From Leifsonia sp. 71-9 (GTDB lineage: Bacteria > Actinomycetota > Actinomycetes > Actinomycetales > Microbacteriaceae): DNA of 39,226 nucleotides. How positions within the stretch are numbered: position 1 is the first letter of the stretch; the number at the start of each line of letters is the position of its first letter. Below are positions 38,445-39,226 of this stretch, in pieces. A program made the position numbers and the translations under genes. Under the pieces are notes generated by a model. That model was not told the DNA's origin and searched no databases. It saw only the letters and a list, made by a program, of their open reading frames with translations. The stretch is taken from NCBI RefSeq assembly GCF_001898805.1, contig NZ_MKVJ01000022.1, positions 127,526-166,751 on the forward strand, in the 5' to 3' direction.

Positions 38445-39226
38445 TCAGCGGACCGCGGCGGCGATGAGGGTGGCGACAGTGTAGATCGCGAGGCCCGCGA
38501 GGGCGCCGACGACGGTGCCGTTGATCCGGATGAACTGCAGGTCGCGCCCGACCTGCGTCTCGATCTTGTCGGTCGTCTCGGCCGCATCCCACCCGCGCAC
38601 GGTCTCGCTGATGACCCCGGCGATGTCGTGCCGGTAGGCGGTCACGAGGTGCAGGGCGGCATCGGTGATCCTGGCATTGAGGGAGGCGCGGAGCGCCGGG
38701 TCGGCGGCGACGCGACGGGCGGCGTCGGCGAGGGCGATCTCGGCACGGTTGCGCAGCTCGCTCTCCGGGTCCGACAGGGCGCCGACCGCGGCGTTCCGGG
38801 CGGCCTCCCACGCCGAAGCGGCGAGCTCCCGGATGCGTGGGTCGTCGAAGGCGCGCTCCTTGGCGCCCTCCAGTCGGGCGATCGTGTCCGGGTCGTGCTG
38901 CAGCCGGTCGGCGAGCTGGCCGAGCGCGTCGTCGATCGCGTGCCGCATCCGGTGTTCGGGGTCCCGTCGCACATCGCCGAGGAAGCGCCGTGCCTCCGCG
39001 TGCAGCCGGTCGTCCACCATCCGGTCGACGAACGACGGAACCCAGGAGGGCAGCCGGCGCGAGACGAGGGTGGCGAAGGCGTCGGGATGGCCGGCGAGCC
39101 ACTCGTCCACCCGGTCCAGCACCAGGTCGACGACCTCGCGCTGCCCGCCGGAGGCGAGCACCTTCTCGCCCAGCCGGCCGAGCGGCGGGCCCCATTCCGG
39201 CTCGATGAGGTGCGTCCGCACGACCG
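38445..39226 (-). CDS. DUF445 membrane protein (partial, C-terminal part)
   Basis: About 260 C-terminal residues are seen; the reading frame is open to the window edge, and the family is usually about 400 residues, so the N-terminus lies beyond 39226. Long amphipathic helices (RRFLGDVRRDPEHRMR, AIDDALGQLADRLQ) followed by the conserved QVGRDLQFIRINGTVVGALAGLAIY and a final membrane helix, as in DUF445/YjiN-like proteins. Function unknown. An internal GTG at 39221 should not be taken as the start. Confidence 0.85.
   Translation of the reverse strand, partial: VVRTHLIEPEWGPPLGRLGEKVLASGGQREVVDLVLDRVDEWLAGHPDAFATLVSRRLPSWVPSFVDRMVDDRLHAEARRFLGDVRRDPEHRMRHAIDDALGQLADRLQHDPDTIARLEGAKERAFDDPRIRELAASAWEAARNAAVGALSDPESELRNRAEIALADAARRVAADPALRASLNARITDAALHLVTAYRHDIAGVISETVRGWDAAETTDKIETQVGRDLQFIRINGTVVGALAGLAIYTVATLIAAAVR

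Noticed and set aside
38445-39221. The minus-strand frame starting at GTG 39221 as a full gene
   Set aside because: The frame is open to the window edge and the DUF445 family is longer, so the true start lies outside the window.

Overview
The window is very GC-rich (roughly 70 percent), with dense gene packing, many 4-base overlaps (ATGA/GTGA), frequent leaderless starts and Gly/Ala/Arg-rich proteins. It looks like the chromosome of a high-GC Gram-positive actinobacterium, most likely a Microbacteriaceae member (Leifsonia-like). This placement is inferred from gene content and style, not from a marker gene. No rRNA, prophage, insertion sequence, integrase or CRISPR array is visible. One tRNA gene (Ala, CGC anticodon) is present.

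Layout. 1-6.9 kb: the start of a TetR regulator with a divergent DHA2 drug exporter, a secreted LAXTG-type wall-anchored protein with a strong terminator, a possible 27-residue leaderless ORF, a hypothetical protein, a second DHA2 exporter, and a patatin-like lipase preceded by a short leader ORF and an SD-sequestering hairpin. 6.9-14.7 kb: two small membrane proteins, an epoxide hydrolase, a DUF1992 protein, a three-gene cell-envelope operon (DUF6230, DUF6114, secreted protein) whose first gene carries an in-frame amber codon, a YmcC-like membrane protein divergent from a TetR gene with twin operators, a second TetR gene, an acidic protein and a DsbA-like oxidoreductase. 14.8-18.5 kb: a methyltransferase behind a 9-residue leaderless upstream ORF, a G5/Excalibur surface protein, and an lldR-lldD lactate operon with two perfect FadR-type operators, followed by a repeat-rich 315-bp gap. 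18.5-26.5 kb: two exporters around an ArsR-type regulator, a 1253-residue SF1 helicase/nuclease-like protein whose Walker A, Walker B and nuclease motifs are all eroded, a mazEF toxin-antitoxin pair and a small conserved protein. 26.5-31.1 kb: the actinobacterial core block mscL, fmdB/ruc-like, 5-formyl-THF cyclo-ligase, galU, rimJ-like GNAT, sepX/glpR and the tRNA. This resembles the M. tuberculosis Rv0985c-Rv0996 neighbourhood but lacks the MoeA-like Glp gene between galU and rimJ. 31.2-39.2 kb: a DHA1 exporter with a convergent AraC regulator, a LysE exporter with a divergent LysG regulator, a 956-residue kinase / degenerate M23 / class III aminotransferase fusion, a DUF3054 protein and a truncated DUF445 protein.

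How the genes work together. The region is rich in efflux: five MFS exporters and one LysE exporter, nearly all beside their own TetR, ArsR, AraC or LysR regulator. Promoters are unusually readable. At least ten genes have a TANNNT-type -10 box whose last base is 6 nt before the start codon, which implies leaderless mRNAs. In two cases the upstream gene's TAG stop codon supplies the first three bases of that box. The best candidates for new biology are the motif-eroded helicase/nuclease-like protein, the leader-ORF hairpin upstream of the patatin gene, the leaderless upstream ORF of the methyltransferase, and the amber codon in the DUF6230 gene.
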